Below are positions 7,978 to 17,347 of a stretch of 64,000 nucleotides of DNA, in pieces (within the stretch, counting starts at the first letter, position 1; every line of letters begins with the position of its first letter). The notes beneath the pieces were generated by a model. That model was given only the letters and a program-made list of their open reading frames with translations. It searched no databases and was not told the DNA's origin. The stretch is from Phycisphaerae bacterium (GTDB taxonomy: Bacteria > Planctomycetota > Phycisphaerae > Phycisphaerales > SM1A02), in NCBI GenBank assembly GCA_002862305.1, contig PKCS01000039.1, forward strand, positions 80,794 to 144,793. The letters are read 5' to 3'. The position numbers were made by a program, and so were the translations under genes.

Positions 7978-8712
7978 TCACGAACCCGACGGGTCGGCCT
8001 CCGGGCCGGCCCCTCGTTCCTGCCCGGGGTCGTGCGTCGCGACCGTGCGGGCACGATCACGGTCGACCGGTCCCTCGATCCCGTCGACCCGTCCGTCCTG
8101 GGTGTACTGCCAGATGATCCAGGGTCCGATCCCCCGGGTCGCCTTGGGGGTCGACACCCCGTACTCCGCGACCCAGAGCGGGTTCGGCCACGGCGTCTCG
8201 CGCCTGCCCGCGAGGTGGTCGTTCCAGAACGCGGGCGACACGTAGATCATCGCCTCGTACCCCTTCTGCCGGCGAACCTCCGCGAGGAACCGCTCGAGGT
8301 TGGTCGCCAGGTCGGGACCCGGGGTCTCCACGTCGACCACCGGGAGCAGGTCGCCGGCCTCGAGTTCGACGGTGGCGAGGAAGTGCTTCGCCTGCCGGGT
8401 CCCGTCGACGTCCGGTTCCAGGAAGTGGTAGGCGCCGCGCCTGATCGAGGTCCCGGCGACGGCCTTCCAGTTCTCCTTGAATCGCGGGTCGACCCATCGC
8501 GTGCCCTGGGTCGCCTTGATGTAGGCGAACTCGATGCCCGCTCCCTCGACCCGGGACCAGTCGATCGCCCCCTGGTAGTGCGAGACGTCGATCCCCTCCA
8601 CCGGCTTCGCCTCCTTCGGTGGGGGCGGTGGTGGATCCTGCGCCGCCGCCAGCAGCGACCCCGCCACGCCCGCGGCCACGACCAGCAGCGAGATGCGGCG
8701 CGGGAACGTCAA
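7978..8712 (-). CDS. Exported GH25-type lysozyme (muramidase)-like protein
   Basis: A 244-aa protein with an N-terminal signal segment (RRISLLVVAAGVAGSLLAAA) and a Pro-rich linker. The GH25 barrel is clear: EGIDVSHYQGAIDW at the start, FAYIKATQGTRWVDPRF, GAYHFLEP, the acidic strand LLPVVDVETPG (catalytic Asp/Glu region), YVSPAFWNDHL, PLWVAEYG and PWIIWQYTQDGRVDGI. It would cleave the MurNAc-GlcNAc bond of peptidoglycan in the periplasm or outside the cell. The start is TTG at 8712, overlapping the serS stop as TTGA, so translation is probably coupled to serS. The tail after VDRD is polar and low in structure. Confidence 0.85.
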   Translation of the reverse strand: MTFPRRISLLVVAAGVAGSLLAAAQDPPPPPPKEAKPVEGIDVSHYQGAIDWSRVEGAGIEFAYIKATQGTRWVDPRFKENWKAVAGTSIRRGAYHFLEPDVDGTRQAKHFLATVELEAGDLLPVVDVETPGPDLATNLERFLAEVRRQKGYEAMIYVSPAFWNDHLAGRRETPWPNPLWVAEYGVSTPKATRGIGPWIIWQYTQDGRVDGIEGPVDRDRARTVATHDPGQERGAGPEADPSGS

Positions 8713-10106
8713 CCGATCCGCTCCTGTCCGCCGAGGTACGGCCTGAGGACCTCCGGCACGCGGATGCTGCCGTCCTCCTGCTGGTGGATCTCCAGCAACG
8801 GCACCAGGATCCGCGGGCTGGCCACCACGGTGTTGTTCAGCGCGTAGGGGAAGACGGTCTTCCGGTCCTCGTCCCGGTACCGCAGGTTCAGGCGACGGGT
8901 CTGGTAGTCCCGGAGCCGGCTCGCGGAATGGGTCTCGCCCCAGTCACCCAAGGGGCGTCCGTCGGGACCGTCCTTCCCGCGTCCGGGGATCCAGCACTCG
9001 ACGTCGATCATGTCCTCGTTCTTCGCCCCGAGGTCCCCGGTGCAGCACTGGAGCAGTCGGTAGGGAAGCTCGAGCTGCTGGAGCAGCTCCTCCACGTAGC
9101 CCAGCATCCTCCCGTGCCAGGCCCGGTGGGTGGCCTCGTCGGCCTCGTGGATCACCACCTGCTCGACCTTGTCGAACTGGTGCACCCGGTAGAGCCCCGC
9201 GGCGTCCTTGCCCGCCGCCCCCGCCTCCCTCCGGAAGCAGGTCGAGACGGTGGTGCAGGTGATCGGGAGGCGTTCGCGATCGATGATCTCGTCGGCGAAG
9301 TAGCCCATCAGGCCGACCTCCCCGGTCCCGGTCAGGAAGAGGTCGTGCCCCGCGCCCCGCTGGGATTCCTCGATGTGGTAGGCCTGCTCGCGGCCCGAGG
9401 GGAAGAAGCCGGTGCCGACCATGCACTCCTCGCGCACGATCACCGGCACGCTCATCGGGGTGAACCCGTGCGTCTGGGTCATGTGGTCGAAGGCCAGTCG
9501 GAGGATGGCCTGGTGCAGGCGCATCCCGTCGCCCACCAGCACGTAGTGGCGGGAGCCCGCCATCTTCACCCCCCGCTCGAAGTCCACCAGGCCGAGCTGC
9601 TCGATCAGCTGAAGGTGGGTCCGCGGGGCGAAGCCCTTCTGCTCGGTGAACGAGGTACCCGGATCGAAGCCGTCCGGTGACCAGCGTCGCAGCTCCACGT
9701 TGTCCTCGGCGGATGCCCCGGGCGGCACGTCGCTTGCGGGTGGTTGCGGGACCTTCAGCCAGAGCGCCCGCCATTCCGGCTCGACCAGCTCGATCCGCTC
9801 GTCCAGTCCCTGGATCAGTGCCTTGAGCTCCGAGGGACGCGCCTCGAGTTCGGCGATCTCCCGCTGGAGGACGGCGGCCTCCTCGGCGTCGGCCTTCTTG
9901 AGTCGGCCCTTCCTCCGGCCCAGCTCCGGTCCCATCTCCTTGGAGATCCGCTTCTGTTCCGACCGGAGCGACTCCTGTTCCGCGACGAGCGTGCGTCGGG
10001 CCTCGTCGAGCTCCAGCAGTCGATCGACGTCCACCACGATCCCCTTGGCCCGGGCGGCCTCGCGGAAGTGGTCGGGGTCTTCTCGGAGTTGCTTGAGGTC
10101 GATCAT
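8709..10106 (-). CDS. serS: Seryl-tRNA synthetase
   Basis: A 465-aa class II synthetase that charges tRNA-Ser in the cytoplasm. It begins MIDLKQLREDPDHFREAARA and has the long antiparallel coiled-coil arm (about 28-105, KRISKEMGPELGRRK...). The catalytic core includes FTPMSVPVIVREECMVGTG, motif 2 (TCFRREAGAAGKDAAGLYRV) and motif 3 (ETHSASRLRDYQTRRLNLRY). ATG 10106 is chosen because sequence upstream in the same frame is Pro/Thr-rich and runs into nadK; 465 aa is somewhat longer than the usual 425-430 aa. It is followed directly by the GH25 gene and preceded by nadK with a 10-bp gap. Confidence 0.95.
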   Translation of the reverse strand: MIDLKQLREDPDHFREAARAKGIVVDVDRLLELDEARRTLVAEQESLRSEQKRISKEMGPELGRRKGRLKKADAEEAAVLQREIAELEARPSELKALIQGLDERIELVEPEWRALWLKVPQPPASDVPPGASAEDNVELRRWSPDGFDPGTSFTEQKGFAPRTHLQLIEQLGLVDFERGVKMAGSRHYVLVGDGMRLHQAILRLAFDHMTQTHGFTPMSVPVIVREECMVGTGFFPSGREQAYHIEESQRGAGHDLFLTGTGEVGLMGYFADEIIDRERLPITCTTVSTCFRREAGAAGKDAAGLYRVHQFDKVEQVVIHEADEATHRAWHGRMLGYVEELLQQLELPYRLLQCCTGDLGAKNEDMIDVECWIPGRGKDGPDGRPLGDWGETHSASRLRDYQTRRLNLRYRDEDRKTVFPYALNNTVVASPRILVPLLEIHQQEDGSIRVPEVLRPYLGGQERIG

Positions 10107-10116
10107 GGGCTCGGGG

Positions 10117-10968
10117 TCAGGTCCCTTGGTTGCGGTAGGTGGGGGGGGCGCCCCAGCGCATCTTCTCGATGAGGTTGTTCCAGTACGGGGAGTCGGGGTT
10201 CCCCACCAGTCGGGCGTGGGCATCGTGCTTGCGGAAGACCAGCCGGTCCCCCTTCTCCAGGCCGTGGGTGACCTGGCCGTCCAGCACCAGGGTCGTCCCC
10301 TCGTTGGACCGGCGCAGTCCCACCTCGAGGGTGGTGCCCCCGTCGGCCACGATCGGTCGGAACGCGAGGGAGTGCGGGGCGACCGCGGAGATCACCATCG
10401 CGTCCACCGTCGGCTGCACGATCGGTCCCCCGGCGGAGACGTTGTAGGCGGTGGAACCGATCGGACTGGCCACGATCAGCCCGTCGCCGTTGATCGAGGG
10501 ACCCACGGTGTCGTCGATCCGCAGGCTCAGCTCGATCATCCGGAACGGCGCCCCGGCGGTCACCACGCAGTCGTTGATCGCGACCGCGCTGAAGCGTTCC
10601 CGTCCCTCGTGGTCGATCACCGACACCCTCAGGGCGAGGTACCTCCGGATGAGGGGGGCGGGACCGAAGACCTCCGCGGCGTTGCGCTCGAGGGAGTCCG
10701 CATCGAACTCCGCGAGGACCCCGAGGCGTCCCGCGTTGACCCCGAGTACCGGGACCTCGCGGTCGAGGTTGGCCCGGATCGTGCTGAGGATCGTCCCGTC
10801 GCCCCCGATCACCACGATCCGTTCGGTCTCGGAGGGGATCGCGTCCCCGCCCTCCAGGATCCCGACGAGCCTGCCATGGTCCTCCACCGTCTTCCTGACC
10901 CTGGGCAGGAGTTCCTCCTGGCCCGCGCCCTCGCGGTTGGTCATGATGATGGTGCAGGCGGGTGGCAT
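10117..10968 (-). CDS. nadK: NAD kinase
   Basis: A 283-aa ATP-NAD kinase, making NADP+ from NAD+. The family GGDGT motif is at residues 55-59 (VVIGGDGTILSTIR), followed by the NxGxLGFL-type loop (GVNAGRLGVLAEF) and the conserved substrate region NGDGLIVASPIGSTAYNVSA. Length fits the family. It lies 10 bp upstream of serS on the same strand, likely the same transcript. ATG 10968 is the first start after the upstream gene. Confidence 0.93.
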   Translation of the reverse strand: MPPACTIIMTNREGAGQEELLPRVRKTVEDHGRLVGILEGGDAIPSETERIVVIGGDGTILSTIRANLDREVPVLGVNAGRLGVLAEFDADSLERNAAEVFGPAPLIRRYLALRVSVIDHEGRERFSAVAINDCVVTAGAPFRMIELSLRIDDTVGPSINGDGLIVASPIGSTAYNVSAGGPIVQPTVDAMVISAVAPHSLAFRPIVADGGTTLEVGLRRSNEGTTLVLDGQVTHGLEKGDRLVFRKHDAHARLVGNPDSPYWNNLIEKMRWGAPPTYRNQGT

Positions 10969-11014
10969 GGCCGGATGGTACGTGAAGATCGCGATCGGTG
11001 CGGATGCCGGGGGC

Positions 11015-12229
11015 TCAGTTCGCCACCTGCTCCAGCAGCTCGAGCCAGGCCCGGCAGCGGTGCTCCATGGAATGCTGGTCCATGAACGCGCGTCGTGCCC
11101 GCTCGCCCGCGGCCTGGCGTTCCCCGGGATCCCGCTCGTAGGTGGTGATCGCCTCCACCAGTTCCGTGCTGTCCCCGAGGGTGATGGTGCGTCCGCAGCG
11201 GTTCTCCTCGATCACCCGGGACACCTCGCTCGCGGGGTTGCCGATGAAGAGGGCCGGTCGCCCCACCGCGAGGATGCCGAAGAGCTTGCAGGGGATCATG
11301 ACGCCCTGGATCCCGTCCAGGAGGCTGATGAGGTGCACGTCCCCGGCGGAGAGCAGCTCGTCCAGCTTCGAGCGGGGCTGGAACGGCTCGAGGATGCAGT
11401 TCCGCTCGAGTCCGTGCTCACTGATGAACGCCTCCACGATCCCCTTCTTCTTGCCGCCCCCGATGAAGGCGAACCGGATCCGGTCGTCGTCCTTCAGCGC
11501 GAGCGCGGCGTTGAGGAAGGTGTCGACGTCGTGGCCGAGGCCGAAGTTGCCGGAGTACATCACCACCAGCCGGTCCTCGACGCCCCACTTCGCCCGGTAC
11601 TCGTTGTCCTCGCGGGGGATCGGCTGGATCGCCTCCTGGTCGCTCCACACCCCGATCTGCCGCACCTGCTCGGGAGGGATCCCCTTGGCGAGGATCCGCT
11701 CCTCCATGCAGCGCCCCAGCACCACGTTCATGTCGGAATGCCTCAGGCAGAACCGACTGACCCGTTCCATGAGCCACGAGGGCGCCGAACCCTCCCGCAT
11801 CATCCCGCAGGCGATCGGGAGCTCGGGGAAGAGGTCCATCACCCAGTAGACCACCTTGGTGCCCTTGAACAACCGGAGCATCACCCCCATGATCGCGATG
11901 AAGGGCGGGGTGGTGAAGCAGATGACCACGTCGTGCCGGGGCAGCCGCAGGGCCAGCAGCGCGGCCACCACGTAGAAGTAGAGGTAGTCCACCACCCTGG
12001 CGAGCATCCCCGTCTTGCCGAAGTAGGACACCCCGACCCGCCGGATGTCGATCCCGTCGACCGTCTCCCGGCGGGGCAGCGAGGCCCCCGACTCCCCGTA
12101 GAGGGAGGGCGACGCGATCGCCGTCACCTGGTGCCCCTTGCTGGTCAGGTAGCGAGCGAGGTCGTGCCCGTGTTGTGCGGTGGCCGCCACGTCCGGGTAG
12201 AACGCCTGGTTGATCATGAGGATCTTCAT
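11015..12229 (-). CDS. Glycosyltransferase family 4 (WbuB-like)
   Basis: A 404-aa GT-B fold glycosyltransferase. The N-terminal domain starts MKILMINQAFYPDVAATAQH and carries the LTSKGHQVTAIAS segment typical of WbuB/WcaI-type enzymes that transfer amino sugars onto lipid-linked glycans. The C-terminal donor domain includes VMYSGNFGLGHDVDTFL, FAFIGGGKKK and the acidic pattern ending in EENRCGRTITLGDSTELVEAI. Acceptor and donor sugars cannot be read from sequence. A central hydrophobic stretch (YLYFYVVAALLALRL) may help membrane association. No other polysaccharide gene adjoins it. Confidence 0.87.
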   Translation of the reverse strand: MKILMINQAFYPDVAATAQHGHDLARYLTSKGHQVTAIASPSLYGESGASLPRRETVDGIDIRRVGVSYFGKTGMLARVVDYLYFYVVAALLALRLPRHDVVICFTTPPFIAIMGVMLRLFKGTKVVYWVMDLFPELPIACGMMREGSAPSWLMERVSRFCLRHSDMNVVLGRCMEERILAKGIPPEQVRQIGVWSDQEAIQPIPREDNEYRAKWGVEDRLVVMYSGNFGLGHDVDTFLNAALALKDDDRIRFAFIGGGKKKGIVEAFISEHGLERNCILEPFQPRSKLDELLSAGDVHLISLLDGIQGVMIPCKLFGILAVGRPALFIGNPASEVSRVIEENRCGRTITLGDSTELVEAITTYERDPGERQAAGERARRAFMDQHSMEHRCRAWLELLEQVAN

Positions 12230-12269
12230 GCAAGCTCCGAGGCGGACCCTCCGTGGGGACCGGCCACGG

Positions 12270-13220
12270 TCAACTTACCATACCCCGGGTGAGGCGCATG
12301 AACGCGGTCTCAAGGCTGACCTCCTCGCGGCGGAGTTCGGTGATCCTGAATCCCTGTGCGATCAGTCGCGACGCCAGCTCCGAGGCCGGCAGCCCCTTGC
12401 CGGGGTCCACCTCCACCTTCAGCCGGGTGCCCGCGACCTCCGACTGGTCGGGGGCGATCCCCACCTCGGTGATTCCGGGGACCGCCTGCAGCAGCTTGAT
12501 GGCGTCCTCCGCACGCGACTCGACGGCCACGATCACCGACTGGCCCACCTCCGCCTGCTTCATGGCCTCGGCCACGTCCCCGGAGAACAGCAGCTTGCCC
12601 TGCTCGATGATCCCGACCGCGTCGCACAGCTCCGCCAGTTCGCTGAGGATGTGGCTGGAGATGATGATGGTCTTGCCCATGCGGTGCAGTTCGCGAAGCA
12701 GCTCGCGTATCTCGATGCGCGCGCGGGGGTCGAGCCCCGAGGCCGGTTCGTCCATCAGCAGCACCTTGGGATCGTGCAGCAGCACCCTCGCGACCGACAG
12801 CCTCTGCTTCATGCCCCGGCTCAGCCCGTTGACGTCGCTGGTCCGCTTGTAGCCGAGTTCGGTCAGCTCGAGGACGTCGTCCACCACCTCCCGCCGCCGG
12901 CGGCCGTGGATCCCGTAGCAGGCGGCGAAGAACTCGAGGTACTCCTGGATGAGCATGTCCTCGTAGGCCCCCATGAAGTCCGGGACGTAGCCGATCAGGG
13001 GCCGGATCAGGTTGTTCTGGTACCCGACCACGTTGCCGTCGACCCGTGCCTCGCCCCAGCTCGGCTTGAGGAGGGTCGCGAGGATCTTGATGGTGGTGGT
13101 CTTCCCCGCGCCGTTGGGCCCGATGAACCCGTAGCACGTCCCGGCCTCGATCTCGAGGTTGAGGTTGTCCAGTGCGGTGAGGTTGCCGTACTTCTTGGTG
13201 AGGTTGACGGTCTCGATCAT
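12270..13220 (-). CDS. ABC transporter ATP-binding protein
   Basis: A 316-aa ATPase subunit of an ABC-2 type exporter. Walker A is GFIGPNGAGKTTT, the signature is NGLSRGMKQRL, Walker B is KVLLMDEPASGLDP, and the H-loop is IIISSHILSE. The C-terminal extension (about 220-316) is the regulatory domain common in GldA/NatA-type ATPases. The start is ATG 13220, 32 bp after the stop of the 869-aa membrane protein, suggesting the two work together as in GldA-GldG type systems. No ABC-2 permease gene adjoins; it may be encoded elsewhere. Confidence 0.9.
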   Translation of the reverse strand: MIETVNLTKKYGNLTALDNLNLEIEAGTCYGFIGPNGAGKTTTIKILATLLKPSWGEARVDGNVVGYQNNLIRPLIGYVPDFMGAYEDMLIQEYLEFFAACYGIHGRRRREVVDDVLELTELGYKRTSDVNGLSRGMKQRLSVARVLLHDPKVLLMDEPASGLDPRARIEIRELLRELHRMGKTIIISSHILSELAELCDAVGIIEQGKLLFSGDVAEAMKQAEVGQSVIVAVESRAEDAIKLLQAVPGITEVGIAPDQSEVAGTRLKVEVDPGKGLPASELASRLIAQGFRITELRREEVSLETAFMRLTRGMVS

Positions 13221-13252
13221 GGCCACGGTTCGAGGTTCCCGGGTACGAGTGC

Positions 13253-15862
13253 TCAGTTCGACGCCCCATCGGGCGGCTTGGGTGGTCCCAGCAGGAGCGG
13301 CTCGAGGCGGCGGGGCGGGGTGACCACGTATCGTTCGTCGACCGGCAGCGGGTGGATCCACCGGAGCACCACGGTCCCCGTGCTCTCGACCCTGGCCCCG
13401 TCCACCTCCAACGGCACGGGGCATGGTACTCCCTCGAGGGTGCCGAGCAAGATGATGCAGGGCCTCACGAGCCAGTCCGAGCAGTCCGTCCGCGCACCCA
13501 TCCACCTCTGGAGACGGAGCGCGGGCGCGGAGTTCTTCCAACCCGGCTGCTCGAGGAGGTAGACCGGCTGGGGCAGCATCCGGAACAGCGCATACATCTC
13601 CAGGCTCTCCTGGCGCAGGTCGCTCCACACCCCGCGAGTCCCCAGCAGGGTCGCCTGCAGCTGGCTCAGGACCCGCTTCTGGTAGACCTCCTCCATCTGC
13701 CTCCCGAGGGATCGCTCCGAGTCCGAGAGCCGCGAACCGGTGATCGTCTGGCGGGACGGGAAGAGCCCGGCCAGGTCGATCGCCTCCCCCCTCGGCCAGT
13801 CCCGGGGATTGAGTCCGATGAACGCACCGGGGTTGGGCAGGGGGGAGATCGGGAGTTCCCGCGAGAGTTCGTCCACCTGGGTGTAGCGGGGCAGGGAGTT
13901 GTCGATCGGCCCCACCTGGATGATCCGGATCCGTTCGAAGTCCCAGGGAAGCCCGTGTCGGATGAGCCCCTGCACCGCGAAGGACGGTGGTTCGGTCGGG
14001 TAGACCAGCTGCCGGATCGGTTGTTCCCCGACCGTGGGCACCTCCAGCCACGGACCCTCCAGCGGGCCCTTCCAGCTCGCGGTGAGCAGGGCGCTGGTGC
14101 CCCGCGCCGGCACCTCCAGCCGGTTGGCGGGTTCACTCACGGGGTAGCTCACGCTGTTGGGGAATCGCTCGACCGATCCCGCGGGGGGTGGGCTCCAGGT
14201 CCTGATCACCGCGTCCGGGTCGTCAACCGAGAGCTCGGCCCGACCGTAGTCCGGCAGGTAGGCGCTGAACCACGTCGTCGCTCGCGCGACGGGCTCCCCG
14301 TCGATGACGTCGAGGAACGTGAGGTGCCTCACCGGTGCCTCGCGGCTCATGATCGCCCGCCCGATGCTCGCCGCCGCCAGCGACAGGCCGGTGAAGAGCA
14401 GCGCGAACCCGAGGAACACCAGCCAGCTGTAGCGGACCAGCCCCCGCCGCTTCAGCCACCAGTAGCTGATCGGTCCCGCGAGGAACCCGTAGAGCAGGAA
14501 GAGGGCCAGCACCACCAGCAGCCAGGTCCCGGCGCTGACGCCCCCGATCCGGATCCCGTCGAGGACCAGGTCCCCCGCACCGAGGTTGAAGACCTCCTCG
14601 CCCTGCCGGAGGAGTTCCTGGTCGCGGAAGGCGTTGAAACTGGCCAGCGGCGGGATGCTGCCACGCCGTGCCAGGAGGCGGTTCCAGAAGACGTCGGCCT
14701 GGGGGAGCAGGCCCGGCTGGAGTTGTCGTCGACTGATCGCATCCGCGTCGATCCCCACCAGCACCAGCCAGCCGAACCCGACTCGCCGCTGGATCGCGTA
14801 GAGACCGCCCTCCACCCCCGGGTCGTCCGGCCGGCGGTCGGCCTCCCCGGTCGGCCCCGGGATCGCCGCCAGGGGTTCCCATGGTTCGTCCAGCGCCCCG
14901 GGCTCGAAGAGCCTGATCGAGCTCCTGGCCTCGGGGTTGCGAAGTCCCGGGCTCTTGCTCAGGGCCTGCAGCAACGACTCCACCGGCACGTTCTCCAGCC
15001 GCCGCGGTGCGCGTGCGGGCAGGAGGTCCGAGATCGCGGTCCGGGTCCTCGATCCGATCGACCAGGGATCGGAGCCCTCCGGAAGCACGATCACCAGCCG
15101 GCCGCCGCCGCTCAGCCAGCCCTTGAGCGCGGTCGCCTGTTCCAGCCCCAGGGCGGTGGGCGAGGCGTCGGACCAGAGCATCGTCTCGACCGAATCGAGC
15201 CCCCGGGCGCGATCGGGCAGGCCTTCCGGCCGGACGGTGCCCACCACGCAGCGGGTGTTGAGGCTCGGGATCACCGGCGTCCGCCCCTGCCCGCGCTGGT
15301 AGGCATCGAGCCCCATCGTCCCGCTCCCGACCACCAGCAGCAGGTCCTCGGTCATCTCCACCGGCACCCCCGGCAGCACCGCGCTGGCGGCACTCACCGG
15401 CGCGGAGGCGAGCTCCGCCCCCGGGCGACCGCCGTCGTCCTCGAAGACCACCACCCGGAAGACGCTCGAGCGCAACTCCACGGCACTGGCGCCGGGGGGG
15501 AGGCTCGGATACAGCCACGTGCGGTTCGTCCGTCCGGGGGACAGGACCATCGGCTCCATGTACTGCTCGACGTCCCCGTCCCGGTTCACCACCTCGAAGG
15601 CCACCAGGACCGAGCCGGTCTCCTCCAGGCGACTGCGCAGGGAGAGTCGCACCGGGTTGATGGCCCCGGGCTTGAGGTGCCCGCCGACCCCGATCGATTC
15701 CAGGGTGATCTCGACCTTCGGCTGGGGCGCCTGGGCGAGGGCCCGGCCCGGACCGACCCCGCCGAACAGCCACCCGGCGAGCAGGAGGATCCCCCCGAGG
15801 CGCCAGGGCCGGCGTGGGGCCCGACGGGCCTTGTCCTGAGGTGGTCTCGAATCGTGCTGCAC
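13253..15862 (-). CDS. Large exported membrane protein, partner of ABC ATPase
   Basis: An 869-aa protein with an N-terminal export signal (WRLGGILLLAGWLFGGVGPG), an Ig-like beta region (about 45-150, KVEITLESIGVGGHLKPG), a Rossmann/GATase-like segment with LKGWLSGGGRLVIVLPEG (about 245-262) as in GldG-type auxiliary proteins, and two or three membrane helices around residues 445-510 (LLVVLALFLLYGFLAGPISY; WLVFLGFALLFTGLSL). The remaining 360 residues are probably periplasmic. It seems to be a membrane accessory factor for the neighbouring ABC ATPase. I recognise the architecture but not a named family. Confidence 0.75.
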   Translation of the reverse strand: MQHDSRPPQDKARRAPRRPWRLGGILLLAGWLFGGVGPGRALAQAPQPKVEITLESIGVGGHLKPGAINPVRLSLRSRLEETGSVLVAFEVVNRDGDVEQYMEPMVLSPGRTNRTWLYPSLPPGASAVELRSSVFRVVVFEDDGGRPGAELASAPVSAASAVLPGVPVEMTEDLLLVVGSGTMGLDAYQRGQGRTPVIPSLNTRCVVGTVRPEGLPDRARGLDSVETMLWSDASPTALGLEQATALKGWLSGGGRLVIVLPEGSDPWSIGSRTRTAISDLLPARAPRRLENVPVESLLQALSKSPGLRNPEARSSIRLFEPGALDEPWEPLAAIPGPTGEADRRPDDPGVEGGLYAIQRRVGFGWLVLVGIDADAISRRQLQPGLLPQADVFWNRLLARRGSIPPLASFNAFRDQELLRQGEEVFNLGAGDLVLDGIRIGGVSAGTWLLVVLALFLLYGFLAGPISYWWLKRRGLVRYSWLVFLGFALLFTGLSLAAASIGRAIMSREAPVRHLTFLDVIDGEPVARATTWFSAYLPDYGRAELSVDDPDAVIRTWSPPPAGSVERFPNSVSYPVSEPANRLEVPARGTSALLTASWKGPLEGPWLEVPTVGEQPIRQLVYPTEPPSFAVQGLIRHGLPWDFERIRIIQVGPIDNSLPRYTQVDELSRELPISPLPNPGAFIGLNPRDWPRGEAIDLAGLFPSRQTITGSRLSDSERSLGRQMEEVYQKRVLSQLQATLLGTRGVWSDLRQESLEMYALFRMLPQPVYLLEQPGWKNSAPALRLQRWMGARTDCSDWLVRPCIILLGTLEGVPCPVPLEVDGARVESTGTVVLRWIHPLPVDERYVVTPPRRLEPLLLGPPKPPDGASN

Positions 15863-15883
15863 TGGTGCCCCTGTGCCCCGGGT

Positions 15884-17287
15884 TCAGCGAAGTCCCGCGA
15901 ACGCCTCGAGCATCGCGGCGTGGGAGCGTATCCCGTTCCTGAGGCAGGTGAGCTCGAACTTCTCGTTCGGGGCGTGCACGTTGTCGTCGTCCAGGCCGAA
16001 CCCCACCAGCAGGGAATCGATGCCGAGGATCTCGCGTATCGATCCCACCGCCGGAATGCTGCCCCCGGTCCCGATCAGTCGTGCTTCGCGCCCGAAGACG
16101 TCGGTCAGGGCGCCGCGCGCCGCGGTGAGCCAGCTGGAGTCCGTCGGCACCGAGATCGCGGGGTTGCACCCGTGGCATTCGAACTCGATCCGGCATTCGG
16201 GATGCAGGCGGCTCCGGAAGTGCTCCTTGATGCCCTCGAGGACCGCCTCCGGGTCCTGGTCCGCCACCAGGCGGCAGGACAGCTTCGCGGTGGCGTGCGA
16301 GGCGATCACCGTCTTGGCGCCCTTGCCGGTGTAGCCGCCGTAGACCCCGTTGACGTCGCAGGTCGGTCGACACCAGGTCCGTTCGAGGGTCGAGAAGCCG
16401 TCCTCGCCCCGGCCCCGGTCGAGTCCGATCGCGGAGAGGAAACCGTCCTCGTCGAAGCCCAGCTCGCGCCACTGGGTGCGCACCTCCTCGGGGACCGTCG
16501 CCACCGCGTCGTAGAAGCCCGGGAACGTGACCCGGCCGTGCTCGTCGTGCACGGTGGCGAGCAGCCTCGCGAGTTCGTTGATCGGGTTGACCACCGCGCC
16601 GCCGTACATGCCCGAGTGGAGGTCGCTGCTGGGCCCGTGCACCCGGAGTTCCACGTACACCATCCCGCGAAGCATGGTGGTGATCGCGGGGGTCCGGATG
16701 TCCCACATGCCGGTGTCCGAGACCACGCAGACGTCGGCCTTCAGTCGCTCCACGTTCGATTCGAGGAACGGATCGAGGCTGGGGCTGCCGGATTCCTCCT
16801 CGCCTTCCAGCAGCACCTTCACCCGGCAGGGCAGGGAGCCCCGGGTCTCCTTGAACGCGCGGAAGGCCTCCAGGAAGGTCATGACCTGGCCCTTGTCGTC
16901 GACCGCGCCCCTCGCCACCACGCGCCGGCCGTGTTCGGAGTCGGTCAGCACCGGATCGAAGGCCTCGTGGTCCCAGAGCTCGATCGGATCCGCGGGCTGC
17001 ACGTCGTAGTGTCCGTAGTAGAGGATGCAGGGTGCATCCTCGGTGGGGCCCGCGTGCTCCGCGACGACCATGGGGTGCCCGGGGGTCTCGACGGCCTCCG
17101 CCTCGAACCCCATCGCCTCGAGCATCCCCGCGCAGTGCTCGGCGCAGGCCGCGGTCTGCTGGTCGTGTCCGGGGTCGGTGCTCACGCTCTCGATCCGGAG
17201 CAGTTCGCAGAGTCGGTCGACGCTTCCCTCGAAGTCCGCGTCGATCCGCTGCATCACGTCGTCAAGTCGGCTGGTGGTTTCGCTCAT
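15884..17287 (-). CDS. M20-family metallopeptidase (dipeptidase)
   Basis: A 467-aa zinc dipeptidase of the CNDP/ArgE-DapE-type M20 family. Metal ligands and catalytic residues are visible: His in ILYYGHYDVQP, Asp in ARGAVDDKGQ, the Glu pair in VLLEGEEESGSP, Asp in CVVSDTGMWD, and a late His in IRSHAAMLEAF. The dimerisation 'lid' is present (DLHSGMYGGAVVNPINELA). It would hydrolyse short peptides in the cytoplasm. ATG 17287 follows GGAGACC. It sits 21 bp upstream of the 869-aa membrane protein on the same strand; the functional link is unclear. Confidence 0.9.
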   Translation of the reverse strand: MSETTSRLDDVMQRIDADFEGSVDRLCELLRIESVSTDPGHDQQTAACAEHCAGMLEAMGFEAEAVETPGHPMVVAEHAGPTEDAPCILYYGHYDVQPADPIELWDHEAFDPVLTDSEHGRRVVARGAVDDKGQVMTFLEAFRAFKETRGSLPCRVKVLLEGEEESGSPSLDPFLESNVERLKADVCVVSDTGMWDIRTPAITTMLRGMVYVELRVHGPSSDLHSGMYGGAVVNPINELARLLATVHDEHGRVTFPGFYDAVATVPEEVRTQWRELGFDEDGFLSAIGLDRGRGEDGFSTLERTWCRPTCDVNGVYGGYTGKGAKTVIASHATAKLSCRLVADQDPEAVLEGIKEHFRSRLHPECRIEFECHGCNPAISVPTDSSWLTAARGALTDVFGREARLIGTGGSIPAVGSIREILGIDSLLVGFGLDDDNVHAPNEKFELTCLRNGIRSHAAMLEAFAGLR

Positions 17288-17347
17288 TGCGGTCTCCAGG
17301 TACCCCGCACTCCGGGACCCGCACCTTAGCAGCGTCCGGGCGGGGCT

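Noticed and set aside
13352..17329. 1325-codon open frame on plus strand
   Set aside because: It lies antisense to three well-supported genes and has a His/Pro/Arg/Glu-rich composition typical of a GC-rich shadow.
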